Positions 43,834 to 54,000 are shown, counted from the first letter of the stretch. The stretch is DNA of 64,000 nucleotides from Pseudomonas graminis (GCF_001705435.1 NZ_MDEN01000069.1:1-64000); one strand, 5' to 3'. A program made the numbers and translations. The notes: generated by a model not told the origin, from the letters alone.

Positions 43834-44471
43834 CAGGCGTCCTTCTGCTTGGTGCCGAAAATCTTGTCGCCGGCGTCGCCCAGGCCCGGAATGATGTAGC
43901 CGTGTTCGTTCAGTTGCTGATCGATGGACGCGGTATAGATGTTGACGTCCGGGTGGGCCTTCTCGACCGTGGCGATGCCTTCCGGCGCAGCCACCAGGAC
44001 CATCGCGCGAATGTCGCGGCAACCGGCTTTTTTCAGCAGGTCGATGGTGGCAACCATGGAGGAACCGGTGGCGAGCATCGGGTCGATGATCAGCGCCAGA
44101 CGCTGGTCGATCTCGGGAGCGAGCTTTTCCAGATACGTGTGGGCTTCGAGGGTTTCTTCATTGCGCGCGACGCCCACGGCACTGACCTTGGCGCCCGGGA
44201 TCAGGCTGAGGACGCCTTCAAGCATGCCGATGCCGGCCCGCAGGATGGGCACCACGGTGATCTTCTTGCCGGCGATCTTCTCGACCTGAACCGTGCCGGC
44301 CCAACCCTGAATCTCGTAGGTTTCCAGCGGCAGATCCTTGGTCGCTTCGTACGTCAGCAGCGCGCCGACTTCCTGAGCCAGTTCACGAAAATTCTTGGTG
44401 CTGATATCGGCACGGCGCATCAGGCCGAGCTTGTGGCGGATCAGCGGATGGCGGATCTCACGAATGGGCAT
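43833..44471 (-). CDS. upp: Uracil phosphoribosyltransferase
   Basis: 212-residue enzyme making UMP from uracil and PRPP. The family-standard length supports the start at MPIREIRHPL. The PRPP-binding loop is IDPMLATGSSMVATIDLL (~131-148), and PILRAGIGMLEGVL (~78) and the C-terminal YIIPGLGDAGDKIFGTK (uracil site) are present. First gene of the upp-uraA operon. Confidence 0.97.
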   Translation of the reverse strand: MPIREIRHPLIRHKLGLMRRADISTKNFRELAQEVGALLTYEATKDLPLETYEIQGWAGTVQVEKIAGKKITVVPILRAGIGMLEGVLSLIPGAKVSAVGVARNEETLEAHTYLEKLAPEIDQRLALIIDPMLATGSSMVATIDLLKKAGCRDIRAMVLVAAPEGIATVEKAHPDVNIYTASIDQQLNEHGYIIPGLGDAGDKIFGTKQKDA

Positions 44472-44668
44472 AGGGGAAAGGCTCCAGCGGGCGGGCAAAA
44501 AAAACGGCTTAGATTAATCTATTCAGCTGTAACTTGTCCTTACGGTTAGGTTCGGGCGCCGACATTTCTGGAACGGCAGTGCAACATTAGTCCAGAAACA
44601 CTTGCCCTGATGTCGGCGGATGCGTACCTTTGCCCGCTTTTCCTTACACAGCCCCCTTGGAGAGCGTC

Positions 44669-45226
44669 ATGTCCGCTGATCTCGAGCATATCCGTCAAGT
44701 CATGCGCGAGGCTGACTGCCTTTACAACGAGGCCGAAGTCGAGGCCTCCATCGCCCGCGTCGGCGAGCAAATCAATGGCGTGCTGGCCGACCGTAACCCG
44801 GTGGTATTTTGCGTCATGAATGGTGGCCTGATCTTCGCCGGCAAGCTGCTCACTCATCTGAATTTCCCGCTGGAAGCGTCCTACCTGCACGCCACCCGCT
44901 ACCGCAACGAAACCAGCGGCGGTGACCTGTTCTGGAAAGCCAAGCCCGAAGTCTCGTTCATCGATCGCGATGTGCTGATCATTGACGACATCCTCGACGA
45001 AGGTCATACCCTCGGCGCGATCATCGACTTCTGCAAACATGCCGGCGCGCGCGCTGTTCACACCGCGGTGCTGATCGACAAGGACCACGACCGCAAAGCG
45101 CGTCCTGACCTGAAAGCCGATTTCGTCGGCCTGCCTTGCATCGACCGCTACATCTTCGGTTACGGTATGGACTACAAGGGCTACTGGCGCAACGCGGCCG
45201 GGATCTATGCCGTCAAAGGCATGTAA
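44669..45226 (+). CDS. hpt: Hypoxanthine-guanine phosphoribosyltransferase
   Basis: 185-residue purine salvage enzyme. The PRPP motif VLIIDDILDEGHTLGAI (~105-121), the flexible-loop region SYLHATRYRNETSGGD (~70-85) and the purine-site KADFVGLPC (~150) are typical. TTGGAGAG precedes ATG 44669; the 13-codon upstream extension is rejected. It diverges from upp. Confidence 0.93.
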   Translation: MSADLEHIRQVMREADCLYNEAEVEASIARVGEQINGVLADRNPVVFCVMNGGLIFAGKLLTHLNFPLEASYLHATRYRNETSGGDLFWKAKPEVSFIDRDVLIIDDILDEGHTLGAIIDFCKHAGARAVHTAVLIDKDHDRKARPDLKADFVGLPCIDRYIFGYGMDYKGYWRNAAGIYAVKGM

Positions 45227-45237
45227 GACAAGCATCA

Positions 45238-45265
45238 TCATAGTGTCGGGGTGAGCTTGCTCGCT
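45238..45265. repeat. Solitary partial REP
   Basis: GGGGTGAGCTTGCTCGCTCC is a single degenerate arm of the GTGGGAGCGAGC family, without an inverted mate. Confidence 0.6.
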
Positions 45266-45376
45266 CCACAAATGCCACAGTCAACAAAGATTTCGGGTGT
45301 TGCAGGGACCGGAGAGTGTGGAGGGGCGGCATGACTCCGCATGCTAGAGTGCCCCCCACTTTTTCGGGAGGCGCCC

Positions 45377-45862
45377 ATGACGTTATCGTTTCGAAGTACC
45401 GCTGCGTTTATGTTGCTGTTGACGCTGCCACTCCCCGCCTTCTCTGAACCCATGCACGCGCAATACCTGCCGCCGGACGAGTTGTCCGTGCGCGAGGGCG
45501 AACCCGAGCAGCAGCAATTGCTGCAGATCACCGAGTATTCGGTGGTAGTCGGCAGCCAGCGGCAGTCGAATCAGCAGCCGATCCCGGTCACTTCACCGCT
45601 GATCCTGCGCCTCAAAGGCAAACCCATGAACAAGGGGGCGACCATTGCCGACGTGCTGATCCACTTCGACGGCGAAAGCAAAAGCCTGAAAAAACCGACC
45701 TACGACGAACCTTCGCGCACGCTGACGCTGTATTACCCGGCAACGCAATACCGCGTGCTCGTGGATTTGCTGCGTAACGAAAAGGTCTACTGCCAGTTCC
45801 TCAGCTATGCCAACGGTCACGTCTGGGCTGACCTGCACACCGGCAGCGTACGCGCGCGTTGA
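45377..45862 (+). CDS. Periplasmic protein of unknown function
   Basis: 161-residue precursor. The signal peptide is residues 1-23 (FMLLLTLPLPAFS), and the mature part is mostly beta-like and neutral (ITEYSVVVGSQRQSNQQPIPV; LTLYYPATQYRVLVDLL). No domain is recognised. GGGAGG six bases before ATG 45377 sets the start. It precedes a small PA4642-like gene by 67 bases, probably as a separate unit or loose operon. Confidence 0.75.
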   Translation: MTLSFRSTAAFMLLLTLPLPAFSEPMHAQYLPPDELSVREGEPEQQQLLQITEYSVVVGSQRQSNQQPIPVTSPLILRLKGKPMNKGATIADVLIHFDGESKSLKKPTYDEPSRTLTLYYPATQYRVLVDLLRNEKVYCQFLSYANGHVWADLHTGSVRAR

Positions 45863-45929
45863 GCCCGCGGCCGGGCGGGGGGTAAACTGCCCGCCCGTGA
45901 TATGTCCCGCAAGTCAGTTGGAGTCAGCA

Positions 45930-46217
45930 ATGCGTAAAGATAAGAAGCAGGTGATTGGCGATGAAATCGGCGACGCCCAGATCAAGCTGTTCCTCGATTT
46001 CGAACCGGTCGACGCCACTTCGCCTTCGCTGCACAAGCTGATCAAGGCCTACCGTGGCCTGCGCGTCGACGACTTCGGGCGTTTTCTGACGTTCTTCAAG
46101 GAAGCCGGTTACGACCTCGACGGCAAAGACGAGCACGGCGATGACTTCGTTACGCTGATCAAGGATCAACGCAACGCCGAGGAATACATTGAGCTGATCA
46201 AGAACGCTAAAGGCTGA
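45930..46217 (+). CDS. PA4642-family small protein
   Basis: 95-residue soluble, acidic protein with residues MRKDKKQVIGDEIGDAQIKL and a helical middle (FGRFLTFFKEAGYDLDG). It matches, by neighbourhood and length, the PA4642 family of Pseudomonas, whose role is unknown. TTGGAG lies before ATG 45930. The upstream stretch carries a GC stem (GGGCGGG/CCCGCCC). Confidence 0.75.
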   Translation: MRKDKKQVIGDEIGDAQIKLFLDFEPVDATSPSLHKLIKAYRGLRVDDFGRFLTFFKEAGYDLDGKDEHGDDFVTLIKDQRNAEEYIELIKNAKG

Positions 46218-46447
46218 ATCATGCAATTCCCGGGCGCCATCCTCCGGCGCCCAATGCTCCCCTCCGGTTATTCAGCAGGTTCCTGCTTCCAGCCCGTCAC
46301 TACATAATCGAAAGACCCTTCCTACCGCAGCCTTCGGCGTTTGCGACTACCGAAAGCCGTGCGTCAAACCATAATCAGACCTGTGACACCGTTCACAAGG
46401 ACGCGAGCAGGACGCTCGCCTTAATGATTGGAAAGGGAATTCATGAC

Positions 46448-46909
46448 ATGCAAACGATAGGAAATTACGTCACTCGCAGTATCGCCGTCATCACCATGAT
46501 GGTTGCGGCAGTATCCGCTCAGGCGGCTTATCCCAGCAAAATCCAGCTCAACATCGAAATGTGGAATCAGTCTGGCACCGACCTCGCGCTGGTATGGGCC
46601 AGTTGGGCGTCGGCCAATGCCGATTACACCGGCTATGGCTTTTCGGCTGACGCACCCACCGCGTCTGTGTCCATCCCGCTGAAGAATCCGCGCAATGATG
46701 CAGCGAGCTTCCGCGTGAGCGGGGAGGGCAAAGTCTGTGAGTTCAGGGCGGCCCACTCAGTGACGTTCAGTTGGGTCTCGATCACGCCGGCGCCGGAGAA
46801 ATCTGCAACGGGCACATCAATCGGGAAGGTCCCAGCCGAGTGCATTGCCTCGGTAATCAAAGGCACGAACTCGATGCAGGCCTATTCCGTCAGATTCGTG
46901 ATGAAGTGA
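46448..46909 (+). CDS. Secreted protein of unknown function
   Basis: 153-residue precursor beginning MQTIGNYVTRSIAVITMMVAAVSAQA, a Sec signal peptide cut near residue 27. The mature protein is beta-rich (KIQLNIEMWNQSGTDLALVW; AASFRVSGEGKVCEF) with two Cys that may pair. GGAAAGGG lies ten bases upstream; the ATG at 46424 would add residues before the signal. No domain is recognised; an extracytoplasmic beta-sandwich is only a guess. It stands alone beside mqo. Confidence 0.65.
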   Translation: MQTIGNYVTRSIAVITMMVAAVSAQAAYPSKIQLNIEMWNQSGTDLALVWASWASANADYTGYGFSADAPTASVSIPLKNPRNDAASFRVSGEGKVCEFRAAHSVTFSWVSITPAPEKSATGTSIGKVPAECIASVIKGTNSMQAYSVRFVMK

Positions 46910-46960
46910 TGTTCAAGCCGCAAAATTGCTTTGCGGCTACAGCCGATCCGGCCTAATGAA

Positions 46961-46999
46961 AAAAACAAAACCCCGCCTGATGTGGGGGGGTTTTGTTTT
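46961..46999. terminator. Bidirectional terminator before mqo
   Basis: AAAACAAAACCCC and GGGGTTTTGTTTT form a stem with an A-rich left and T-rich right flank between the 46448-46909 gene and mqo, which converge. Confidence 0.85.
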
Positions 47000-47025
47000 A
47001 CAGCTTTCTTAGAGCAGGCCAGCGA

Positions 47026-48531
47026 TCAGGCGAACGTTGCCGCTGCGCTGTTCTGCGCCAGATCCAGACTGGCGTCGCTCTGGGCACTGACGCGCTGATA
47101 AAGCTGCGCATCGGTTTCCAGTGCCTTTTCACGCGCCGGGAAGATCTCGTTCAGCTTGGCGGCCCACTCGGTGCGGGCTTTGTCCGGGAAGCAGCGCTCG
47201 ATCAGATCCAGCATGATCGAGACGGTCACTGAAGCGCCTGGCGAGGCGCCCAGCAGTGCGGCGAGGGAACCGTCCTTCGCCGACACCAACTCGGTACCGA
47301 ACTGCAAGACGCCGCCTTTTTTCGGGTCTTTCTTGATGATCTGTACGCGCTGGCCGGCCACTTCCAGACGCCAGTCTTCGGCTTTGGCTTCCGGGTAGAA
47401 ACGGCGCAGTGCATCGAGCCGCTGCTCCATCGACTGCCGCACTTCGCTGATCAGGTATTTGGTCAGGTCCATGTTGTCGCGGGCCACCGCCAGCATCGGC
47501 GCGATGTTGGCCGCGCGGATCGACAGCGGCAGGTCCATGAGCGAACCGTGCTTGAGGAACTTGGTGGTAAAACCGGCGTACGGGCCGAACAGCAGGGAGG
47601 TCTTGCCGTCAACGACGCGGGTGTCCAGGTGCGGCACCGACATCGGCGGCGAACCCACCGCCGCCTGGCTGTACACCTTGGCCTGGTGGCGCTTGACCAC
47701 TTCAGGGTTGTCGCAGCGCAGCCACTGGCCGCTCACCGGGAAGCCGCCGAAACCCTTGCCTTCCTCGATGCCGGACATCTGCAGCAATGGCAGCGCTGCA
47801 CCGCCCGCGCCCAGAAACACGAATTTGGCGTCGATGTCACGGGTGCTGCCGTTGTTCACGTCTTTGATGGTGACGGTCCAGCCGTCGCCCTTGCGGCTCA
47901 GATCGGTAACCCGTTTGCAGTATTTGACCTGCGCATCGGGTGCGCTGGCCAGATGCTTGAGCAGCAGGTTGGTCAGGTTGCCGAAGTTGACGTCGGTGCC
48001 GTGCATGACCCGGGTCGCTGCGATAGGCTCATCGACAGGACGGCCAGGTATCATCAGCGGCATCCACTCGGCCAGTCTGGCTTTGTCTTCGGTGTATTCC
48101 ATGGAGGAGAAGGCGTGGTGGGTACGCAGGGCTTCGTAACGCTTTTTCAGGTACGCCATGCCCTTTTCACCCTGAACGAAACTCAGGTGCGGAACCGGCG
48201 TGATGAACGAGCGCGATGAGCCAAACGTGCCTTTGCGGGCCAGGTAGGCCCAGAACTGCTTCGAGACCTCGAACTGGGTGTTGATGTGAATCGCTTTTTT
48301 GGTATCGATCGAGCCATCGGCCGCTTCCGGCGTGTAGTTCAGCTCGCACAGCCCGGCGTGGCCGGTGCCCGCGTTGTTCCAGGGGTTGGAGCTCTCTGCA
48401 GCACCGGAATCCATCAGCTCGACGACTTCAACCTTGAGGTTCGGGTCCAGCTCTTTGAGCAGTACGGCGAGGGTGGCACTCATGATGCCTGCCCCGACCA
48501 GCACTACGTCGACTGCTTCGTTATACGCCAT
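47026..48531 (-). CDS. mqo: Malate:quinone oxidoreductase
   Basis: 501-residue peripheral FAD enzyme that oxidises malate and passes electrons to quinone. FAD motif DVVLVGAGIMSATLAVLL (~8-25), ESSNPWNNAGTGHAGLCELNYTPE (~45-68) and FLGAGGAALPLLQMSGI (~255) identify it; it ends without a signal peptide. Start ATG shares one base with the stop of a possible 39-codon upstream ORF (TAATG). GGAG lies eight bases upstream. Two mqo copies are common in Pseudomonas; this resembles the mqoB neighbourhood. Confidence 0.94.
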   Translation of the reverse strand: MAYNEAVDVVLVGAGIMSATLAVLLKELDPNLKVEVVELMDSGAAESSNPWNNAGTGHAGLCELNYTPEAADGSIDTKKAIHINTQFEVSKQFWAYLARKGTFGSSRSFITPVPHLSFVQGEKGMAYLKKRYEALRTHHAFSSMEYTEDKARLAEWMPLMIPGRPVDEPIAATRVMHGTDVNFGNLTNLLLKHLASAPDAQVKYCKRVTDLSRKGDGWTVTIKDVNNGSTRDIDAKFVFLGAGGAALPLLQMSGIEEGKGFGGFPVSGQWLRCDNPEVVKRHQAKVYSQAAVGSPPMSVPHLDTRVVDGKTSLLFGPYAGFTTKFLKHGSLMDLPLSIRAANIAPMLAVARDNMDLTKYLISEVRQSMEQRLDALRRFYPEAKAEDWRLEVAGQRVQIIKKDPKKGGVLQFGTELVSAKDGSLAALLGASPGASVTVSIMLDLIERCFPDKARTEWAAKLNEIFPAREKALETDAQLYQRVSAQSDASLDLAQNSAAATFA

Positions 48532-48650
48532 TAACGCGTCTCCAAAATCTGCAGCACCAAATTGACGGCATGCGTTCCCGTGGTCAGTCGCCAGGTTCGG
48601 GCGGCGCGGTGTTCGCGCAGTGCCTCGTTCAACCTGGCCGGGATCGCCAT
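48531..48650 (-). CDS. Possible 39-residue leader ORF coupled to mqo
   Basis: A frame from ATG 48650 to TAA whose last base is the first of the mqo ATG (TAATG). Product ~39 residues, basic and helical (NEALREHRAARTWRLTT), with strong third-position GC, as in real genes. No strong ribosome site. It may be a small protein or an upstream element coupling mqo translation; an accidental open frame in GC-rich DNA is possible. Confidence 0.35.
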   Translation of the reverse strand: MAIPARLNEALREHRAARTWRLTTGTHAVNLVLQILETR

Positions 48651-48737
48651 GTCCGATTCTTCGCAATTTTTTGCATCTTCAGCGGACGCCACCGAACGAG
48701 CCTGGTTGATGCTTTTATGAGGCAAGCATGAACGCAT

Positions 48738-49265
48738 TTTTCGGCCCGTGCAGCCATTCGACTATCGTCAAGGCGTCCGGTTGTGCAACCAAATCCGTAG
48801 CGGACAGGCTTCAGGCTCTTTTGACGGAGACTGCGTTGCGGTCGGTCCTTTGCAAGGGGGCTGGGTCAGACGCTAACGGTGCATTTACAAACGCGAAACT
48901 ATTCATTTGCTTGCCACACTCTTGTGAAGTTGTGAAAACCCGTTTTTTTCACGCTCTTTTGGAGACGCGAACCTCAAAAAGGGCTGCGCGATGGCAGCTC
49001 TGGCAGATCAGGTTCATACGCGATGTGAGGCAAGGACTGGCGCAGGACGATCGAATGGATCGACGATCCGGCGTCTGCGCCGCGGCCACATCGGGCTGCA
49101 CATGTCTGTGTGGAAGGCTCTCTGTGGGCGGTACGGAGGAGTCGACAGTGGTTATCGACGATGCTGCGAGGCCCGATCAGGAGACGTCCTTATAATCGGG
49201 GGAAGATTATAGCGATGAAACGGGCAGAAATGATCCAGGAAAAATGACTTTTATTCGGCTTTTGG
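48738..49265. other. Non-coding stretch without a convincing gene
   Basis: About 530 bases in which open frames on both strands have unusual composition and no family match. A TATAAT hexamer at ~49191-49196 and several A/T-rich patches (48890-48985) could mark promoters, and mqo regulation may use part of it. I see no tRNA, REP or terminator. Confidence 0.5.
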
Positions 49266-49499
49266 TCAGATGCTGAGCATATGCCGGGCGGTAATCGCAC
49301 GTGACCGGGAAGTCACGCGGGCGCTCGCAGGGAGCGGGCGCTGCAGCCAGCACAGGTTTGCCTCGTGGACTTCGACCCAGCCCTGACCGCAAGGCGTTTC
49401 GGCGCAGTGCTTGAACGCCAGGCAGATGCCGTGGGTGTCCAGACGTGCATAGTGGCGATGACGGCGGCGCAGCGAGAACAACGACCAAAGAAAGTCCAT
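49266..49499 (-). CDS. Small protein of unknown function
   Basis: 77-residue protein opening MDFLWSLFSLRRRHRHYARL, with a hydrophobic start and a basic cluster. Cys residues (GICLAFKHCAETPCGQGW) suggest a metal or disulphide site. AAGGAGT six bases upstream of the ATG at 49499 strongly supports it; in-frame longer starts are rejected. The position matches the small hypothetical genes beside mqoB in Pseudomonas. Confidence 0.7.
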   Translation of the reverse strand: MDFLWSLFSLRRRHRHYARLDTHGICLAFKHCAETPCGQGWVEVHEANLCWLQRPLPASARVTSRSRAITARHMLSI

Positions 49500-49720
49500 G
49501 GCAGGACTCCTTGCTGGAGAGTTGAAAAAAGTATGGCCGCCAGGCATGACACCGCTGTGACGTTGCGATTGCGCAATTGTGTTCATTTTGACCGCGGGAG
49601 CATTCCTGCCTGGCCGGAACCGCTGCAATGGCACTTTGTCGTATGTTTACCCTAGTGAGCGGCCTTGGGAGGTCGCTATACTGCGGCACATTTTGTGCCT
49701 TGGCCCATGGAGAAATGAGC

Positions 49721-50302
49721 ATGTTGCGTCGCGTTCTGTTCGGTTTGCTTGCCGCTGGCAGTCTGACCCTGGCGGGCTGTGCCCACAGCCCGCAATCCCT
49801 CACCCCGGAACCCAAGCTGAACGCTCAACTGGCTCCGGTCGGTCACGGCCAGCAAGTGGTCGTGCGCGTGGTTGACGGTCGTCAGTCGCAGCAGCTTGGC
49901 ACCCGTGGTGGCCTGTACCCGGAAACCAGTTCGATCACTGTCAACGGTCAGCAGTTGCTGCCAAGGTTGCAGGCTCAGGCTGAAGCAGGTGTGCGGTTGC
50001 TCGGTTTCACGCCCGTGCCGAACGGCAGTGGCCCGCAGTTGACCGTCACCCTGGCTGACCTGAAGTATCAGTCGCCGAAAGAAGGCCTGTACGTCACCGA
50101 AGCCAACATCAGTTCCACGTTCCGCGCTGACGTTCAGAATGGCGGTCGTAACTACAGCGGCCGTTATGCGGCTTCGATGGATCAACGTTTCGGCATGGCG
50201 CCAAACGAAGAGACCAATACCAAGCTGATCAGCGACGTGCTCAGCGACGCCCTGACTCGCCTGTTCCAGGATCAGACCATTGGCCGCACCCTCGGCCAAT
50301 AA
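49721..50302 (+). CDS. YajG-family lipoprotein
   Basis: 193-residue lipoprotein with type II signal ending LTLAGC (Cys20). The mature region carries the YajG pattern: VVVRVVDGRQSQQLGTRG (~45), GLYVTEANISSTFRADVQNG (~120) and a C-terminal helix VLSDALTRLFQD. Function unknown; probably envelope-associated. GGAG eight bases before ATG 49721 sets the start. A strong terminator follows at 50326. Confidence 0.85.
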   Translation: MLRRVLFGLLAAGSLTLAGCAHSPQSLTPEPKLNAQLAPVGHGQQVVVRVVDGRQSQQLGTRGGLYPETSSITVNGQQLLPRLQAQAEAGVRLLGFTPVPNGSGPQLTVTLADLKYQSPKEGLYVTEANISSTFRADVQNGGRNYSGRYAASMDQRFGMAPNEETNTKLISDVLSDALTRLFQDQTIGRTLGQ

Positions 50303-50325
50303 GCTCAACGCCTGATGCTGATAAA

Positions 50326-50362
50326 CAAAAAGCCCCGGTTTCGCGAGAAGCCGGGGCTTTTG
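50326..50362 (+). terminator. Terminator after the YajG-like gene
   Basis: CAAAAAGCCCCGGTTTC and GAAGCCGGGGCTTTTG pair closely, 24 bases after the stop. Flanking A and T runs make it usable in both directions, shared with the convergent 50406-50609 gene. Confidence 0.85.
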
Positions 50363-50405
50363 TTCATTCAGCGGGAGGGCACTCGGGATCTTCATCGCGG
50401 CGCAT

Positions 50406-50609
50406 TCAAGCCGCCTGATAGAAATCCAGAAAACTGAAACCGGTTTGAAGATCCACTTCCGGCAGGTCGTTGTGCGCATGGCCGCCGAGGGCGCAATACA
50501 CCAGCCAGTGCCTGTCCTGGACGTTGAACGCCAGCGCGTCGATCAATGCTTCCTGTTCGTCGCTGGGGGCGATGAGGTAAAGGCGGTCCTGGTTGTGGGC
50601 GTGCAGCAT
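50406..50609 (-). CDS. Small conserved-looking protein of unknown function
   Basis: 67-residue protein (MLHAHNQDRLYLIAPSDEQ) with aromatic and His-containing segments (DRHWLVYCALGGHAHNDLP). GGAGAG lies upstream and codon use is typical. No family is recognised. It converges on the YajG-like gene and shares its terminator. Confidence 0.65.
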   Translation of the reverse strand: MLHAHNQDRLYLIAPSDEQEALIDALAFNVQDRHWLVYCALGGHAHNDLPEVDLQTGFSFLDFYQAA

Positions 50610-50749
50610 GACGCTCTCCGTGGCGGTGGGTCGGTTTGAGGTCCCACACAGTGCCCGGTTCAGGTGACGTTAAGGTGACAGCGATTAGTGTGAGCGGCAG
50701 ATCCAAACCGAGTCTGCGGCGCCCAAGAACCAGGCGCCATCGAGGCACC

Positions 50750-51019
50750 ATGTCGCTTATCCATCACGCCCCCGGCATCGCCATCAACCTCTGCGCCTTG
50801 CTCGCTGCCGGTCCCGGCATCTGGCTGCTCCATACCACCCGCACTCGCGAGCAGCGGGAGATGGCCCACTTGCACCACCTCACCGAGCAAGCCCCGATCG
50901 ACGAGCCCATGCACCTGATGGATGTGCCCACCTTGCGCATGATCCGCCTGAGCTATCGGTTCGGCACGGCGTGCCTGGCGTTCGCGCTGTTGCTGTCGTG
51001 GGTGAGCACCAAGCTTTGA
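50750..51019 (+). CDS. Small membrane protein of unknown function
   Basis: 89-residue protein with two hydrophobic segments, residues ~8-26 (GIAINLCALLAAGPGIWLL) and ~65-85 (FGTACLAFALLLSWV), joined by a His-rich cytoplasmic or periplasmic loop (HLHHLTEQAP). CGAGG sits before ATG 50750. It ends five bases from the convergent autotransporter gene. Confidence 0.65.
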   Translation: MSLIHHAPGIAINLCALLAAGPGIWLLHTTRTREQREMAHLHHLTEQAPIDEPMHLMDVPTLRMIRLSYRFGTACLAFALLLSWVSTKL

Positions 51020-51023
51020 TCGC

Positions 51024-54000
51024 TTAAAAAGCCAGCGTCACCCGCGCATTCAACGTCTGATCCGACGCATCGTTGCTCACCTGTCCGTTGTAGCTCAGCC
51101 CGACACTCAGCGTGTCGCTCAAGCCCAGATCGACACCTGCACCAAGGACCGCTGCGCTGCGGGCAATCGGTGCGCCGGAGAGTTCGAAAGTGTCGCCGCC
51201 GCTGAAGGCCGCACGGCTTTCTGGCGTCACGTCGCCGTAGGCTCGACGCCAGCCCAGTGTCGCGTTGGGTTTGATCGCGACGGTGCCAGCGTTCAACCGC
51301 GTGGCGGCACGCAGGCCGAGGGTGCTGAAGGTGATGTCGTTGTCCTGAGACTTGTTTTCCAGCCTGATCGCGTTGCTGTTCTCATCGAAGGAATCCGTGT
51401 CCAGTCGCACATGGGCGAGGTTGGCGAAGGGTTCAACCTGCGCGTTGCCCAGTTCGATGGCGTAACCCAGTTCGCCAAATACCTGATTGGTCGCTGCGTT
51501 GTAATCTTCCTTGAAACGCTCGGAAGCACCCGGCAAGTCCAGCGTGCGCTTGGCCGTCAGCTCGTGCCAAGTGCGTACCGCGCCGAGGCGCAGGCCCAGT
51601 TGGCCCCACTTGGCGCCCGCATAGACGCCCAGATGGTAGTTGTCGCTGTCAGTGGAACCGGAGGCATGGCGCAGGTCGAAGCTGCTGTTGCTGAAACCGG
51701 CCAGCGCACCCACGCGCCAGGTCTCGTCGAGCGGCACGTCAGCGCCGAACAACAAGCCGCTGGTGTGCGTATCGAGGCCCGAAACGTCACCGGTGCTGTC
51801 GGTTTTGCCGGTCGCGCCGATGGCCTGAGTCCACACCACGCCACGGGAATCATCTCCGGCGAGGGTCTGCGTCGTGCCGCGAAGTGCCGGTGCCGACTGC
51901 GTTTGCTGCAAGCGATCGTTCACCGCATTGCGCACCAGGCGGCTGTCTTCGATCAGCGCGGACTGGGTCGACGCATGCAGCTCATTGGACAGCGCCTTGA
52001 ACGTGGCCTGCGCGGTCGACGCGTCGTCCTGCACCACCTGACCCCAGAGCGCGTTGCCAGCCCCTGCGCTGTCCAGCCCTTGCGCGACGGCTCTGGCATT
52101 GCGGGTCGTCGCCAGGCTGGCGAAGGTCTGTGCGTTGCGGTCCAGCGTCAGTCCGACATCGGTTGCCGTGTAGTTCAGCGTCGGGGTGAGAAACGCGAAG
52201 TTCGTTTGCACATTGGCAAATGCACCGCTGACGCCGCCGGCGGCCGAGAGAATCGAGTAACGGCTTGCGGCCACCCAGTTACCGCCCTCAACCAGCGACA
52301 GCGTACTGTTATTGAGGGTTGCACGGCCGCTGGCGACGATGCGGTCGGCTTTGCCGTTGGCGTCCGATTCGACCTGGTAGACCGAGCCCTGAGCAAGGTT
52401 CACGTCACCATTGACGTTGAGCTGCCCGACCGAATTACCCGGTGCCACCACGCCGCCCTGAGCGACATTGATGCCGCCGACCGTGCCATTGCCGCCCAAC
52501 GTTGCGCCTTGCTGCACGCTGACGATGGAGTTGCCCAGATTGCCATTGACCGCCAGCCGACCCGCTTGCACCGTCGTTGCGCCGGACAGGCTGTTGTTCC
52601 CGGTCAGGTCCAGCGAGCCAACGCCCCGTTTGATCAACGCCCCGTTGCCCGCCAGGGTGCTGGCAAGGGTGTCGTTGGTCGACTGATCGAGTACCAGCGT
52701 CGCGTTGTCGGTGATCGTTCCGCTGCCGAATGCCTTGGCATGGCCGGTCAGCACGCCACCGTTGATCACCGTGCCGCCCGAGTACGTGTTGTCGCCCGTC
52801 AGGATCAGATTGCCGCTGCCGTTCTTGATCAGCCCGCCGCTGCCGCTGATGTCGTTGCGCCAGGCGTCGATGGCGTTATAGCCGCCGAGGCTGGCGTCCA
52901 TGTTGACCGTGACGTTGGAGTTGAACGCCGCATAACCATCGCCCGCTGCGTACAGGTTCAGACGGCCGTAGCCCCCTGACTGATCGATCACCGCGTACCC
53001 GGACGTAATCTCGGTGGTTGCCAGAATCTCGCGGCGCTGACTGGCGTCCAGGTACGGGAAGCGGGTTTCCAGCAACACTTCGGCGTTGGTCGGCACCACG
53101 GCGGCCAGGTTGGTCGGGCCCACCGGATCGAAGCCATAGGTCATGCGCGAGGTGAACAGCGCCTTGTCCTGAGCGTGTTGAGACCTGCGATCGGTCGCCG
53201 GGTCGATGGTCGCCATGCAGTTTTTGACGTCACCGCCGCACTGCGCCGTGAAATAGCTCAGTGCCTGTGCGCGAGCATCGGCGCGCAGTTGGGCGTTGGC
53301 GGGGTTGGAGAGGTTATCGATGGCGAAATAGGTTGCGGTGATGCGCCCGCCCATCACGTCGAACGGCGAATGCATGCCGGCCTCAATGCGGTTGTCGCCA
53401 ATTTCCGAGGCGCGCAGCATCAACTCGCTGAAACGCTCGGGAATCGCGTAGGCCAGGGCGTATGAAGACAGGTACGCGGCGTTGGTATGGCCGCTGGGGA
53501 ATCCCGAGTCGCTGGCCGGCGTGGTGCTTTCTGCCGGGCGCAGGGAGGGCGCCACCACGAAGGCCAGACTCTGGCCGTCGAGACTTTGCCGCCACGGTCG
53601 CGGATACAAATAGTGGGATTTGGCGGGCGTGGTCGAGGCATCGTTGCGCACAGCGCTGACCAGGTCGACGACTTTGCCCAGTGCCGAAGACGAACTGCCT
53701 GCGCCGTTGCCTTTGTCGTCGTACTTGACGGTTTTGTTGCTGTCGTCGAACTGGGTGATGGTCGTGAAGGCTCCAGCGCCCGCTTTGTAGGCAGCGCTCA
53801 ACGAGCCGAGGCCGCTGATTGCGCTATAGCTCTGGTCACGACGGTCATCGAAGTAGGCGGCGGTTTCCTGGGCGAGGGTGCGGGTGTTGGCGCGGTCGAC
53901 CACGATTTGCAGGTTGCGCCGTAGCAGACTCTGACCCAGGGCGGTGGGTGTGCCCGTGTCCCAGGTCGCACCGGTCGTCCACAGCGTGTCGAATCCGGAA

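Noticed and set aside
42523..43899. 458-codon ORF opposite uraA
   Set aside because: Very Arg/His/Gln-rich chain typical of a shadow frame over a membrane protein gene.
48728..49195. 155-codon plus-strand ORF beside mqo
   Set aside because: Composition and lack of ribosome site are unlike genes nearby, and no domain is seen.
51411..52979. 522-codon ORF opposite the autotransporter
   Set aside because: Shadow of a repeat-rich GC-rich gene; composition is Arg/Gln-rich and without motifs.
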